In this document: positions 22,588 to 35,829 of the stretch, in pieces
Position numbering within the stretch: position 1 is the first letter of the stretch
Layout: each line of letters begins with the position of its first letter
Assembly: GCA_015680905.1 (NCBI GenBank)
Contig: CM027378.1
Location: forward strand, 4,278,001 to 4,342,000
DNA: 64,000 nt
Direction: 5' to 3'
DNA from: Coptis chinensis
Taxonomy: Eukaryota; Streptophyta; Magnoliopsida; Ranunculales; Ranunculaceae
The notes under the pieces: generated by a model
Told to the model about the DNA's origin: nothing
Database searches by the model: none
The model's input: the letters and a program-made list of their open reading frames with translations, nothing else
Position numbers and translations under genes: made by a program

Positions 22588-24840
22588 ATCAATTCATAAT
22601 TCAGAAACAGATATTACGGTCAAAAGACAAACCCAATAATTTCGCAATAAGGCCATCTTGATTTATCATTTCGCCATAAGTCCCAAACCAGGGTGATGTC
22701 ATTATTTTTTAATTATAATTTCGGCTCAAAGACACATTTTCAATTTTAATTTCGCTATAAGTTCTATGTAATTTCATATGTAAATTTAAATTTACATAGT
22801 TTCCTTTTCATGTGAAAATTTAAATTTACATATGCGCAAATTTAAATTTATATGTAGTATTTTACATATGAATGTTACTATACACATCGCGAACCATGGG
22901 CATACCGTATTCTTTCTATGTCTCTGTTCTCTCTCATAATTCCAAACGAAAGTTTACACTAAAGAATCAAGGGAGAGAGAAAGAAAATGACGGGTTTAGC
23001 TAAGTGTGGTTTTCTTGCTCTTTGACTCTTTCTAGGACTTTGTTGAAGAAGAAGAAGAAGAAACAAGGTGAGACTTTAAAACTTCGGTCCTTTATTTTTC
23101 GATTGCCCACTGCTTATTGTTTAATTTGCTATCATGATATGTTATAAAATGGGTGTAGAACGTTTACGGTTGATGGTTTTAAGAATCGGGACTGTTTAGT
23201 TTGTTGAGATTTGAGATTTTTGTGCATAATTGTTATATGGGTAAACTCCATTGTATGTGATGATTATTCTAGCTGTTGGTTGATTCGGGGAAAATATTAA
23301 GATTTATTATTATTTTTTAAATAATCATGAAATATTTTGATGACTGAGGTACAACAAATTTTGATCCAGGTCACAGACTCACAGTACTTGGTTAAATTTC
23401 AAATTTCAAATTCCAATTCCCATCCATATATCATGTTAATCTGAATATAACTATTATTTAAGTATTGACAACCATGACAACTTAAAAAGTTTCTCATAGT
23501 TTTTTGTATTCATACATTTGATTGATTCATATTATTTGTATATCATGCATTTGTTGTTCTTGATTTAGGCCAAATGATTTTTTGTTTTTCCGGTGCCTAT
23601 CGAAATTACATATCTGATATTTGCTAATTGATATTAACGTCCAAGTATGTGTTGGTGTTGAGTCAAGTGAACAAGATGACACTATTAATGAATATTCACT
23701 AGTAGCATTTGTGTTGAGTTTGAGCAATGGTTGAGCATTTGTGTTGAGTTTGAGCAATGAATATTCTTTATCTTATTCAGTGCACTTCTTTTGCAGCCCT
23801 GCAGGTTGCCTTCCATTTGGAGAATGAATTTTACAATATTATAGGTGTTTTTTTTTTTTTTCACTATTATTTTCTTTTCCTATTATACAACATTATACTT
23901 TATATACCGTCCTATCCCATATTGATCTATGATTGCTATGTGTAATAGAAACTATTCTCTTACAAACTTGTGTAACCTAATATTTTATTTTTGATATACC
24001 TTTAATACAGCTTAAAAAATCTACTCTCTCAAACTTATCTAGATTTACAGTATTTGACATTCTCTTAGTAAAGTCTGCCTTGCCAAAATCAGTGACAACG
24101 TTTTGAAAACATTGTTTTTTCATCTGTCAAAATTTTGAGCGAAAAGATATCCTGTTCTACAGGCCACACCAATCCAGAAAAGCCAACACAATGGTGTACC
24201 TTGACCAATCTATTGATTTAAGTTTTAAATTTTAAAATGATAATAGTCATAAATCTAGATTGGCTTAGGCGTCGGGAATATGCTATTTTGTATTTAACAT
24301 CAAGGGGTAACCTCTGTATTCACCTAGCAAAAAATTGAATCCTTTGGAAGTTTACTCCTAATCATATGAATGTTTTCAAGAAAAAAATATCAGTGGGAGG
24401 TACGTGCAATAGGTGCTACATTTCGTCATACACATGCCAATTTCCTCTTTCAAATACCTATTAGTCTAATTTTTGTTGCAAATTTTGTTTCCTCCTTTTA
24501 GCACTAGGAAGTTGGTACCATAATACCACACCTTTCTTGCTAACCTCAATGACCTCAATGACCTGAGATTCAAACTTGAGTCCTTGAATATTTAGCACTT
24601 AGTTGAATTTTGTTAATGTTTAAGCTTTGTATTCTTTCTGCTATTGTTTACTAATATTACCCCCCCATCCCTCCCAGAAAACTCCATTAAATATGATAAC
24701 ATAAAGGCATGAGAACCGAACATACGCTATAACATCTATTATTGTACAAGTCAAATATCAGCTTAAAGTACGAATTCAACACACTCCATTGATGTGGACA
24801 TCAATTTTACTCATTGGGTTGATTGTTGTTTACAACTTTC
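22588..24840. other. Spacer downstream of the cyclase
   Basis: 22620-22770 has repeated TTTCGC(C/A)ATAAG phrases. 22780-22870 has palindromic runs such as GTAAATTTAAATTTAC. 23047-23062 is a GAA microsatellite. 23708-23760 is a direct duplication of GCATTTGTGTTGAGTTTGAGC. I see no coding homology. A polyadenylation signal for the cyclase is not distinct. Confidence 0.5.
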
Positions 24841-27050
24841 CCTGATATTCTATAGCCAGGTGGTGGTGTTATTGATGAAGCAAGTGGAGTCAATGCCAAA
24901 CCGGCTTTATCAGAGGTGAGGAGAGGACTTGGTGGGACATTCATCTGAAAATGAGTTTATGATTTGTTGGAGCCTTGGAGGTAGGTCTTTTGGCTTTTAA
25001 ATTGAGTTTCAACTGTGATTTCGTGTAATTAATTTAAATTTCCTAATTACCTAGCTAGGTAAGACTCAATCGGAGTTCAATATTAGAGATCTTGATATAT
25101 GTAGCTAATACTCTCTGTTGGCGTTCAAATAATCATGTCTCTTTAAGACTGTATCAATTTGATGCCCAAATGTTTTTGGAGGAAGAACAGAGGGAAAACA
25201 TATGTTTTATGCCCAGATTCAATTATACTGCTTTTACTATTGGTTTCCATTTTTTTTTTCGTTATATCATTTTAATGTACATATATTTTACATCTCGAAG
25301 TCAATGTTAGTTGTGTTACTGAATCTTTGATTTAAATAGTGACATACTGCTTACTTCCATTAGACCATGCTCCAATCTTAACTGTTTCAATTAGTTTACT
25401 GACCAAGCAACTCTTCATGTCAAAGGATCAGCTTACTCTACTCTCTAAATTGTAACGTTTCAATGTTTTTTGAATTGCTCATTTCTTATGCTTTAGTGTA
25501 CACATTACACAAACATGCACAGATTGATCTTTTAAAATTTTGAATGCAGTGTTCAAATCTAATGGAACGCGTTGATCAATCTGTTTTGTGAATAATGCAA
25601 TGACCGATTTCTCACCTTCACTTTTTCGATTTTTTTTTCCGTACTCAAGTATGTACTTCAATAGTACTCTTTCATTGTTTTTCTTCAAAGTGTGTGTGTG
25701 TGTGTTTAATTAATACTATTTGTTGGTGGAGTTTGTTCATTAGGGTTTGTCATAGGCATTCTTTCTTAAATGTGGGGTAGAATTAGATGAAATTGTTGAA
25801 TTTCTCTATGAACCACAAGAATGTGACGCCCCATTCCCATTTGTTTTTTGAAAATTTTCTTAAACTACAAAGAATTCTCCTATATAAACTCTTTTATTAG
25901 GTTTCCCTGTCCAAGGAATGTTAATTCCATTTGATGACTTAATGGCTGAAATGTGTAACTAAACCTTCCGTTATTTTGATGAGTTTATGACGTGTCTACT
26001 GTACTTAATATAGTAAAGATCATGCCGGAATTGAAACTTCTAACCCCATTTTTCGTTCGAACTACTTTATAGATGAGCATTGTTTGATCAATCAAATTTT
26101 GTATGTAGTTTTTTATTGAGGGTTGGTTATGACTTTTATGATATTGTTGTTTGTTTGAATAATAAGGGTAGTTTCCAATGAAATTGACTTGGCATTGAAC
26201 TAAGACCACGTAGCTGGCGAACTAAAAATGACATGTTTATCATGTGAAGTTCATGCTGGTATGTTAATATATCCTATTTGTTACTATTGAAGCTCATTAT
26301 GTATTGAGTGATATCTATTCTACTATATAATGCAAAAGTCCCAGGATTTACTGGATGGAATCTATACTAATTATCGTTAAACTGAATGGCGTGGTTCAGA
26401 GCACCTCTCCTCTTTACTCATGTGGTAAAGACTAAAGACAAAGCTTGAATAATGTTTGACAGAGTGTTCATAGGCCACACAAGTGAAAGTTAATGGTCAG
26501 CGAGGATTTTAAGTTTGCGTACACACTTGACTTATTTAGAGCAATGGTTCTCTTCTTATGGACAATTTTAAAAAAGAGAGTTAATATATGCAAATCATTT
26601 TTCGCCCAGATCATCTTCGTCTTTGTAGTTTAACATGCCTATATATTTGTATCTAGAGTTATTTTAGGGGTTTGACACAATCTTCATACTGTTGCTAAGG
26701 AGTCTTAGTAGTTGTGTATTTTTAGGAGAAAGTCCTGCTAGTAGTGGAGAGTCTGTAGTTATAAATAAAGAGCCTGTAACTTAGTATTTAATTTTTCACT
26801 TCAACATCCATAATATTATTTCTGCTTTCATTGAGTAATAAACCATTGTGTTTTCATTGTTGTTTTATCATCTTCTTCAGTACTTGATTTATGTCAACCA
26901 CTGGTGGTGATGTGTCGCTTCGAGTAGTATAATGACTTATTGACTTGTGCAAGTTGACGACCCACACAATTGTGTTGCCTTCTGATGGTGGTTGTTGACT
27001 TGTTGTATCTGATATGTGTTTTTCTTGTTCTAAAAGTTCATTAGAGATGC
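24841..27050. other. AT-rich spacer, no recognised gene
   Basis: A 62-base open stretch at 24859-24920 has an AG before it and GTGAGG after it, so it is exon-like, but I cannot place it in a family. A GT microsatellite is at 25690-25706. The segment 26690-26900 (TATAAATAAAGAGCCTGTAAC, then a GAGTAATAAACCATTGTG-type end) is LTR-like in composition and could be a solo-LTR relic; I see no paired terminus or target duplication. Confidence 0.4.
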
Positions 27051-27059
27051 AATTTATAT

Positions 27060-27235
27060 AGGACTAACCCAGACCCAGTGCACAAGGCTCTACTCTCTAG
27101 CCAGTGCAAGGCCTTAGGAGGGTAAGAGCAGTGATCTTATATAGGATAGCCAGTAAAAGTTAACACCAGCTGCAGAGAGGCTGTTTTCAGACTCAAGCCC
27201 ATGATTTCCAAGTCACGTACAATTACACCAAGCCC
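27060..27235 (-). mobile_element. SINE relic, Au-type
   Basis: On the minus strand the sequence reads GGGCTTGAGTCTGAAAACAGCCTCTCTGCAG, later TAAGATCACTGCTCTTACCCTCCTAAGGCC and GAGCCTTGTGCACTGGGT. These are the hallmark phrases of the tRNA-derived Au SINE of flowering plants (box B-like GGTTCGAGTC, ACAGCCTCTCTG, GACCCTCC, GGAGCCTTGTGCACTGGG). The 5' box A part is not evident, so the copy is truncated or diverged. Confidence 0.65.
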
Positions 27236-27374
27236 AGCGCGTCCTTAATTAAGATGATTAAGTGCAGGTTATATACTTATATTCTCCAGTCACGTCACCT
27301 TACTGCATGTGTAGAGTTGAGCCTTTGAGAATTGAAGTGATGTTTCTTTCCTACATCTCTAATACATCTCAAGG

Positions 27375-29160
27375 TGTAAAGGACATCCCACCAGTCACGT
27401 GATGTGCACAAAACTCACATGCAACGACTCTTTCAATATAATGCGACCCAGATATACGGGTACTCCTCACTCGCAAACGACTCCAAGCGCTCGCTATATC
27501 AGAAGACTCACATACTCAGCAGCCCCAGTGACTCGTCACTCGACCCCACCTCGTGACGTCATCACATGCTACTGTCATCATTACTAACTTTATCCTTAAG
27601 CCTCTTTCCCACTGTAATACATGTACCATTGTAGCCATCCACCATCATTACACCCTATGCCAACTCAGATAAACCTAAACGCCTACAACTACTATCCACG
27701 TTCCCCTCATAGACACATGTCATTCATCTTGACCGCACATCTGTACTCATCATTACACGTGTTGCATCCGATGCACACTCCTAATGCCTATAAAAGCCAC
27801 CCTCAAGAAGTACGTATGGCTTGATTCCAGTATGGTCGATTAATCCTAACCTGAGTTACTAACTCTCATCCCATTATTATTTCTCAATATACAGACTGGA
27901 TACGTAGGCATCTTCATCCACATGAAGATCAGCCATTGACAACAAACAAAACCATCCCCTTCTCATTATCGTAACTTAAGAGCTAAGTCTTAACTTAGTG
28001 TAAATTTAGACATTTACATTTGGCGCTGTCTGTGGTTGATTCCTTGAGAATCCGACAACTCACTCAACTTTACGCCAGCGATCAACTTCTCTCCTCCACT
28101 TTCCTGATGGAAGTTGATCCACCTCCCTCCACCACTGCTGAACTTGCTGATCAGCTACGGTCGCTACAGGAACAATACGATGCCTTTAAGGCTACTCACT
28201 CTGATCTACCTGTAACTAGTTTTGAAGCAGGCAATCAAGTTAAAGCTGCCACCTTAGCTGCTGCTCCACGTCTCCCTGCCATCACTGACTTGCATGGAAG
28301 TAAAGATATGTCCTAGGCTGTTCTGCACACCCTCCAAAAATTCGATGATTCACCCCTCACTAAAGACATTCAAGAGACTGCTGCCCCTCTACACTTCCAA
28401 CAACCCAAGTTCATGATGTACGATGGTTCCATTTGTTCTTTTGAGCACATCAAAAGCTTTCTCCAGCATCTGACGATGTACACTCACCTAGATGGGTTAC
28501 TGTGCCGCCTCTTCCCATCCACCTTTAAATGTCCAACTCTTAAATGGTTCTTCGACCTGCCTGCCACCTCCATTGCTAACTTCTTTTCCTTCAAAACCCT
28601 TTTTGCCCAAGAATTCTATCATAATCGTGCCAAACAACCCAAAATGGCCACAATCTTCAAAACCCATAAGCAACCCTCTGAACCACTCGAGTCTTACCTC
28701 CCAATACTTAAAGAAAGCTGTTTTGTCACTCGACCACACTTTACTCCCAGAGTCGGCCATCATCATCGCCTTCAGAAATGGCCTGACCACCACTTCTCCA
28801 CTTAGTCGTTCTTTGCTGTGAGGCGACTTAACCACTTTGAGTGATCTCTATGAAAAGGTGGACAAATACATCAAGGAAGAGAGTGGCCTTGCCGCACTCG
28901 CAGAACGAACCGAGCATGTTGATGCTACATCAGATCATGAACCCCGACCCAAGTGCCCCTGGGACCCTGACAGTGATCTTTATACTAGTCCGCCCCCACT
29001 CTCTTCACTAGTTCCTCGCGTGTACACACCTCTTAATCGACCTTTGTCCTACATCTACAACTGCTTCAAGAACACCAACTGGTTTAAACCCAATGTTCGA
29101 CCCATTCAAGAAATTCCACGACATTCGGTCCCATCCCACCGACCACAACACCTGATTTAA
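27375..29160 (+). mobile_element. Fossil Ty3/gypsy fragment: LTR, primer site and gag
   Basis: A 644-bp LTR-like block runs from TGTAAAGGACATCCC (27375) to GACATTTACA (28018), with TGTAAA/TTTACA ends. Two bases later comes TGGCGCTGTCTGTGG (28021-28035), the primer-binding-site form common in plant gypsy elements. It is followed by a gag-like region to 29160 with FMMYDGS, FEHIKSFLQHL, LKWFFDLP and FAQEFYHNRAKQ phrases. Pol and a second LTR are absent, so it is a partial, broken fossil with a few interruptions. Age cannot be estimated without the partner LTR. Confidence 0.8.
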
Positions 29161-29781
29161 AATCATCTCAAGCCCTTCTGTGCCATTTGGCTCAGTTTAT
29201 AAGACAAATGTAACTGCTACTGTTTTCCTTGCAGCCATTAATGTTTTGGGTAGCTGCTACTGTCTGTTGTTTCTGCATATTTGTTTTCCTCGAATTGACA
29301 AGTTTCTTTCTTTCTTTCTTTCTTTCTTTTAATATAACTATTATTATTATCATTATTATGAGTAGCTAATTCCCCATGTTAAGCAATTTCTACGAGGATA
29401 AATGAATCCAGAAAACCTACACTCATGACTCATCTCTCACTGGAGTAGATGAAGACATGAAAACTTTGAAAGATCTCCTCATCTAGAATGTATGCATTGT
29501 TAGAATGTCCTTGACCCAGGCACTAGATTTATTTTGAGTTTGAGAAAGTAATCTTGCTTTTAGTTTCATGGTGAAGCCTTCAAAATTTGATTCCCCATGT
29601 ACCCTTTTTTAGCCCTTGGGTGGCAGAAATTTGGACATCATTTCAGGTTCTTGATCAGATCTTTCAAGAGTTATTTGTTTATAGTATATTACTAAAGGAC
29701 TAATAGAGTTGGAATAGTTGAATAAAAGCATGAACTCATGGTGCTTCTTGAAATGGAAGCTAACATTTTGACTATGGACAG
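29161..29781. other. Spacer with TTTC microsatellite
   Basis: A TTTC microsatellite of about seven units lies at 29305-29330, followed by an ATT-rich run. Otherwise no feature is seen before the first SEC3-like exon. Confidence 0.55.
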
Positions 29782-30518
29782 GTAAGCGTTATGTTTTCAA
29801 CTTTGGAGAAGATTGCACAAACGGACCCAAAATATGCTGATATTGTGATTTCAGAAAACTATGCGGCCTTCCAGAACAGGTAGTAAACGAAGTTAGCTTT
29901 TGCTTTTCTTTCTTAGCAAGAAAGTTTTACATGAACGAAGAAAAAGACCAGAAAAACAAACTGAGGGAACGTGCAGCATCCTAAGTAGATTTAGGTAAGA
30001 AATCTATAGGTTGTTGAGGTTGATCTATAATACTTTTAGAAAAGTAGTGTCTGCTTTTAATTCTGATTCCTGCATCCAACGAGCACTGATTTGAAGTTAT
30101 TGCATGCAGCCTGTATGACCTAGCTAATGTTGTGCCCACACTAGCAAAGTTCTATCACCAGGCAAGCGAATCGTATGAACAAGCATGTACTCGCCATATC
30201 AATATGATCATATGCTTTGTAAGTGTAATCTCTGGCTTTCTTTATATGTGAGATCTTGTGTCTGTGTTATTTTGAGCTTCCAGTAAGCTTGCTTTGATTG
30301 CTTGGATATTCTTTTGTGTGTATGAATTTTAAACTGGAAATTTTCAGCATTTCGAAAAGCTCTTCCAGTTTGGTCGAAAAATTGAGGACTAATGTGGATC
30401 CCATCATTATTTATTGTGACTTTATTCTCCATAATCGATGGGCACTATAATGGCAAACATGTTTTTTCTTAGGTGACTATTTTCTGTCTTGATTCGTTCC
30501 AAACAGTGGTGGTCGTAT

Positions 30519-30930
30519 TAGTAAACGAAAACGACTAAAAAGGGAATTGAACTTCACAAGTTTTGACAATATGGGGACTAAACTTTTTTTTCCGTCATAT
30601 TGAGGACCAAACTTTTTAATTTTTGCAATGTGGAGACTAGTTAGACATGTAGTCTAAATTTCTCGCACGGTGTTTCATAATTCACAAGTTACATACATTG
30701 TTATATACTTTCTTATCAAAGTATATCCATGCTAAAACCTCATGACCATAGAAATTAATTCGAATTGTGAAACACCGTGTGAGAAATTTAGATGTCATGT
30801 TACACATGTCCCCACATTGCAAAAATTAAAAAGTTTGGTCCCCAATTTGACCGAAAAAAAAAAGTTTAGTCCCCGTATTGCTTGTCAAAACTTGTAAAGT
30901 TCGATACCCTTTTTAATCGTTTTTCGTTTA
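30519..30930. mobile_element. Long-TIR MITE in the SEC3-like remnant intron
   Basis: The left arm begins TAAACGAAAACGACTAAAAAGG and continues through TTTTGACAATATGGGGACTAAACTTT and GTGTTTCATAATTC. The right arm mirrors this in reverse and ends AATCGTTTTTCGTTTA. Each arm is about 180 bases, with a short unpaired centre. A target duplication is not clear. No coding capacity. Confidence 0.72.
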
Positions 30931-31701
30931 GTAAAACATTGATGTGGCTTGGGTTGAATTTCAATGAATTAGAGAGTTGAGACTACTTTAGTAGATCTTT
31001 TTTAATTGGTAGAATAAAATGGTTAGAAAAATAGAAATAAAACTCGAAAATAGAAAATGATGTAACACAAAGGCCGAGGCAACTTTGAATAAATTACACC
31101 ATTAAGATAATTGAAATAAATAACCAAAAGCAGGGCTTCAAGAGAAAACGAATTTCGCTCTTCATTGAATAAAACATTAAAGCTAACATGTTTCTAGTTG
31201 AAATGGTTTATATAGAAGACCCCATTACTAATTATAATCCTAGTTCTAATTGCAAATCAAATAGGAAACTTGTGAATAACCTAGTAAATCTAGAGTTTAA
31301 TAGAAGTAACTAATTTTAGGAACTTTCCATGCTCATGCATCAATATCTCCCACTTGAAAAAAACTTGTCCTTGAGTTTGGAGTTACAAAAATCCGCCAAT
31401 GCGAAAAAGCTTTACATAATCATATATGTCCAAAACGTTTCTGTATTTAGCATTACCTCATGAAGGAACTAGAGGCTTCTGCAGACCTGGGTCGTTTAGC
31501 ATTACCTCATTGCTTCAGGATCTGAGGAGTAATCCTCTTGTTTGGCTACTGTATTTTGAGTGTGCAATCTGTCAGACTTAAGTTGGCCCACCCCCGTTCG
31601 CCCAGTGAAACTTTGAGCCTATCACTCATGTTGAAACTATTTTTTTTTTTTTTTTTTTTTGACTGAATTCCGTGGCTTACTGTTTCTTTAATGCTCTTTA
31701 G
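30931..31701. other. Remnant intron, repeat-derived sequence
   Basis: A T run of about 23 bases lies at 31637-31660. The phrase CTCCCACTTGAAAAAAACTTGTCC near 31350 is reminiscent of retroelement internal regions but nothing can be assigned. No genes seen. Confidence 0.4.
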
Positions 31702-32189
31702 ATCCCTTTCCAGCTTGGACTATCCAAAATGGACCTGAGGAAGATGATAAAATCCAGTTTGTCTGGGGTAAGTCGGAGAAAATATGCTTCAGAGCCTCTT
31801 GTCACATCCTGAATTTGCATCCATTGAGTTTTATGGCTTTCATGTTACAGGTTGATAAGTCTCAGTGCTATGTATAGAAAATTACAAAAGAATCTAACTT
31901 CGGATGAGTTGCTACCATCTTTATGGGATAAATGCAAGGTACAATTATCTACTTCCCCTCTTGTGTATGAGGATGCATTGATTCGTGTTTTAAATGTATT
32001 ATCCTGCTTAGTCGTTGTGTTCTTCCATGTCGAATACGAGCTGTTTTTTTTCCTGGTTTCTGGGGTACATTGTAATACTGTTGACGACCGTGGTTTAGGG
32101 ATTTGCTATATAGTGGCTTAATCTAACATGCAGGTTGTAAGGACATCATGTGACTGTACTTGAGCTGTAGTCCAATTCATTGACGTACT

Positions 32190-35100
32190 TGGCTTGGGGA
32201 CAGCGCTAATGTAATGTTGCAAGTAACAGATGGTAGAGATTGTGCATTTTATACAATACTCGTCACTTACCAAATTGGAGACAAATTCTTAAGCTTCAAG
32301 ATGTCCGATGTGGCACTACTCACCGGGCTTTCCACACCGGAATGGTATTACAGAATGAAGCTCAAGAACATCAGTGATTTCAGAAAGAGATATTTTACGG
32401 ACACTCGTGGTTCTGTACGTGGTGATATTCGACTAACAAATATTATGCGAGCTAGGGAGGAGGCGAAGGCAAATGCATTACTTGGTGCAAATATGGCTGA
32501 TGATATCCATCGCCTCAATAGGCTATACGTGCTTGGAGCTTTTCTCTTACCAACTGGGTCAAAAGGAGTCGATGTCATATGGGTTGACATTACCAAAAAT
32601 TTGAACAAGTTTGATAGTTTTCTTTGGGGACATATGAGCTGCTTAAGCTGAAGTTGGAGTCACTATAGGACGCCATCGGTAAACATGCTGAGTATAAGGC
32701 TGACCACTCGTATACTAGAAACCTCCAAGGTTGTACCCTAGCATTCACCCTGTGGATATTCCTCCACGTGCTGTCTCTAGAAGCGACACGGTTAGAACCA
32801 AACAGATTCCCATGGTTCACAGGGTGGGTGAAAGTTTCCGGAAAAGGTTGTTAGGGTAGTACATGGGAGAAAAAGTTGAGTAACTTGAAGAAACTACAAG
32901 TTGTCACTCCTTTACGTATTCCCCATGAGGTTAGGGAGAAAGTCGTGGTTAGAGATGCTTTGGAGGTTCATATTTATGAGGTCATTACTACTTGTACAGT
33001 TTTTTAGTATATTATTGACCATTTTCGTAAATTTTTATGTGCTTATTATGACAGTGGGAGAGGAACGATCCTAGTCAGTCATACAATATCATAACGAAAA
33101 ATCAACTTTCCGTCCGAGAGACAGTAGCAGTATAATTTTCACAGTTTTGTGTTTTCTCGCCAAGGTAGTCTCTTTAATAGATGGGCAATTTAGTTTGTTA
33201 GTTCTAATTTATGTTTGGGAAATGTTTTGTCATTTCAGCTGATCATGCAGGCCACCGAGGACTTCCTTCTTCATGGTCCCAGGGGAGGCAAAAGATATTT
33301 GAAGAGAAAACTCAAACTTAGTCCCGTGGAAGAAGATATTAGAGAAGAAGAAGAGAACAAAGAGGAACACGAGCATAGCACTGAAGATGAGTCCCAACAA
33401 GCCCCTACGAAAAGGGTGCGACGTTCCTTTGCGCTGCAAACTAAGTCCCCCATAGGTAAGGATGTCCGCAGCAAACGAGCACCACCATTGAAGAACAAAG
33501 CAGCCCCACTATCCAAGAACAGACCAGCCCCACAGTTGAAGAACAAACCAGCCCAACCATCGAAGATCAAACCACCACCTTTGAAGAACAAAGCACCACC
33601 TTCGATGAAAAAAGCAGTAGCTTCTAAAAACAAAATAGCCCCATCTCCCCCTTCACAAACAAATTGTGGAACCGAGAACCCAGTACTAGAGAGTGTCTGT
33701 TACTGCTGCCATTAGGAGGTCACCACGGTCGACAACTTCAAAAGAAACCTCCAAGTCTGAGACCTTATGTGTTTCTTCCTGTCGAGAAAGCAAAAGTAAA
33801 GAAAAGCCGAGGGTACCTGAAATTGATAATAAGACCCAGAGGGTTGGGGGTATTGAACTAGACCCTCAATCGGGTTGTCATGAACTTGAATGCCCCGAAC
33901 TGGATACTATATGGGCCTAGCAAAGCTGGCAGGACTGGTCAACCGTGACCTACCAGAGGAAGAGGCTGCTGCAGAAGAGAGATTGTCAGCGTCTGGACGA
34001 GCGGTGAGTCAAGTGCAAAATGCTGCGAGGATAATGGGAGATAAATTTTGGAGACCCTCCTTCAAGAGTTTAAAGGCACAGTACAAAAAATTAAAGTCGG
34101 TTTCTGTGCTTGTGATAAATCAGGATCAGGATTTGAATGAAATTCCCATGGAGTTTGAAGACCCAACACCGGCCACAGATCACCAATCACCCGTTGAAGA
34201 GACTCATATTATCCTATCTGATATAGAGGCCCAAAAAACTGTTATGGACATTGCTCTGGCCATTAATTCGAGCACTGGTGATCAAAGTCAACCCGAGTAA
34301 ACTGTTAGGGTAGGTGAACGGTTAAGGGGGGAAATGACAGACCAAGAAGTCTACAAAACATTTTTGTTAAGGAATCATCGCTTGCAAAAAATATTACCCA
34401 GTATCGATGGGGAAGAGGTAAATTTTAATACGTGACAAACACTTAGTTATGGTCTTAATATGGATTAAAAGTTTGTTATATGAGGTGGGCATTGTGTGTA
34501 TGCTCTGAGACATCATAGAAATGTGTTTAGTTCTAATCAATTTTGATGCAGTATGTATGTTAGATTACAAGTAGTCCAGTCGAATTTCTTCCTATTTTTA
34601 ACGGGGAACTATATGAAGAGGAAATCCAATAAGTCTATTCCGTAAAAACCATAGCAAGACTACCCTTTTTTGAAGTATCTTAGTAAGACATTATTTTAAA
34701 GTTGTGAGCCATTATAGTTAGTTTCTGAGTTCTTTTAAATTTGTCCGCAAGATGCTTGTAGGATTACTACTGGTACTGTTAAATTTTTATCAATTTCTGA
34801 TGACGAAGTCCAACCTTACCATAAGGTACACTTCTATCACAGACACCATGTTCATACTGTAATTGGACTGGGATATTATTAATTGCCTCTATCGCAAATT
34901 CATTCTCAATTGTTCATACAACATGATTTTTGAATCAGCTTACCGAAAGCATATATGTTATTGAAGGTGGTCAGAATATAGATAGGGAACTGTACATAGT
35001 GATTGACGATGCAGAATAGGGACCCAATTCTGTTGCTGCATCTATTATGTAAGATGATATGGCAAGAAGATCTAAAACATTTGTTTCTGTAATCAAATCT

Positions 35101-35829
35101 AATCAATTGGAGGATGAAGTGGCTACTGTTTGCCAAGACTTAATTCTTACTATTTTAAACAAGAAAGAAAATGGATTGCTAGAAAGAGAGCCTGGTATTG
35201 TAAGTTTCAAAAAGGTTGGGACTGACCTAACTAAGATGACTACCTCTAATTTCCAAGTTTCGTATTACTGGAAGAAGCATGATGTTGAGGAATCCAGTCG
35301 CTGTGACATTCTTAGGCACTATAGAAATGGTGTTCATATTGACATGAGCAGCTTCTATGGATTGTACAAGAGAGGTTGGGTGAATGATATGTTTTGTCTC
35401 TGTCAATTATACGTTTTCTAGACACTAATATATATAAGGAATATATATAGATAGCCTTTAGCATCTGATTGTTTTATGTTTTTTGATTCCAAGGTACTGG
35501 ATTCGTACATGTACTTACTTAGTTGGTGGTACACTGTCATAGGACATGTCGACGCTGTAATGGAGGATATGTATGTTGTAGTTGAAGAATCAAGCTTCTC
35601 GGTAAAGTCGCGCATCCGTATATATATTATCTTTCATTATTTTTTAGGTTTATTTCTTCTTCCCTTGTTTCTTATTATTTAGTTTTTGTGACAGCATTAC
35701 CTATATGATATATACAGAATATTGGGATCAATATTAGAAGAGGATAACATGATGGTTGAAGAGAAGCTTCATCAAGCAAAACAACAAGTTGTGGGTTCGT
35801 TAAAACATCGAATCATAGAATTGGTTGGG
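32190..35829 (+). pseudogene. DUF1985/ULP1-type protease gene, 5' part (split by LTR element)
   Basis: 32190-32850 codes for a DUF1985-like region: FLSFKMSDVALLTGLSTPEW, LNRLYVLGAFLLPTGSKG, then LAFTLWIFLHVLSLEATRL. 33240-33715 is acidic, then a Lys/Pro-rich tract of KNKAAP and KNKPAP repeats. 33890-35390 carries weakly conserved exon pieces. 35340-35600 starts the ULP1 (C48 cysteine protease) domain with GWVNDM, an intron, then VLDSYMYLLSWW, matching the W-L-N-D-x-V-L-D-x-Y entry motif of SUMO proteases. The gene stops at 35829, where the LTR element begins, and its catalytic half resumes at 59608. Several stops and shifts lie in the middle part. DUF1985-ULP1 genes are common in plants and many are transposon-borne; no transposase is seen here. 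Confidence 0.75.
35825..35829. repeat. Target site duplication TTGGG, left copy
   Basis: TTGGG just before the LTR start TGATAAT; the same five bases follow the right LTR at 59608-59612. Confidence 0.9.

Larger units (their letters stand above)
29782..31938 (+). pseudogene. SEC3A: Exocyst SEC3-like gene, 3' exon remnant
   Basis: Five exon pieces occur in order: 29782-29879 ([26 protein letters not shown]), 30110-30218 ([27 protein letters not shown]), 30348-30389 (HFEKLFQFGRKIED), 31702-31767 (IPFQLGLSKMDLRKMIKSS) and 31851-31938 ([19 protein letters not shown]). They match the C-terminal part of plant SEC3, the exocyst subunit that tethers secretory vesicles to the plasma membrane. Introns are kept, so it arose by DNA duplication, not reverse transcription. 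Decay: the third piece lacks a GT donor and runs into a stop, and the last has a frameshift after VDKS. The final exon is missing: homology ends at 31938 and a ULP1-type gene begins about 250 bases on. Family identity is good; the choice of SEC3 paralogue is from memory. Confidence 0.75.

Noticed and set aside
22930-23070. Possible first exon of a gene after the cyclase (ATG near 22987, GAAGAAGAAG then GTGAGA)
   Set aside because: The ATG frame closes after about a dozen codons and no downstream exons can be linked.
24841-24930. Exon-like block after AG with a following GT
   Set aside because: Too short and without any recognised family; kept only as a remark in the spacer entry.
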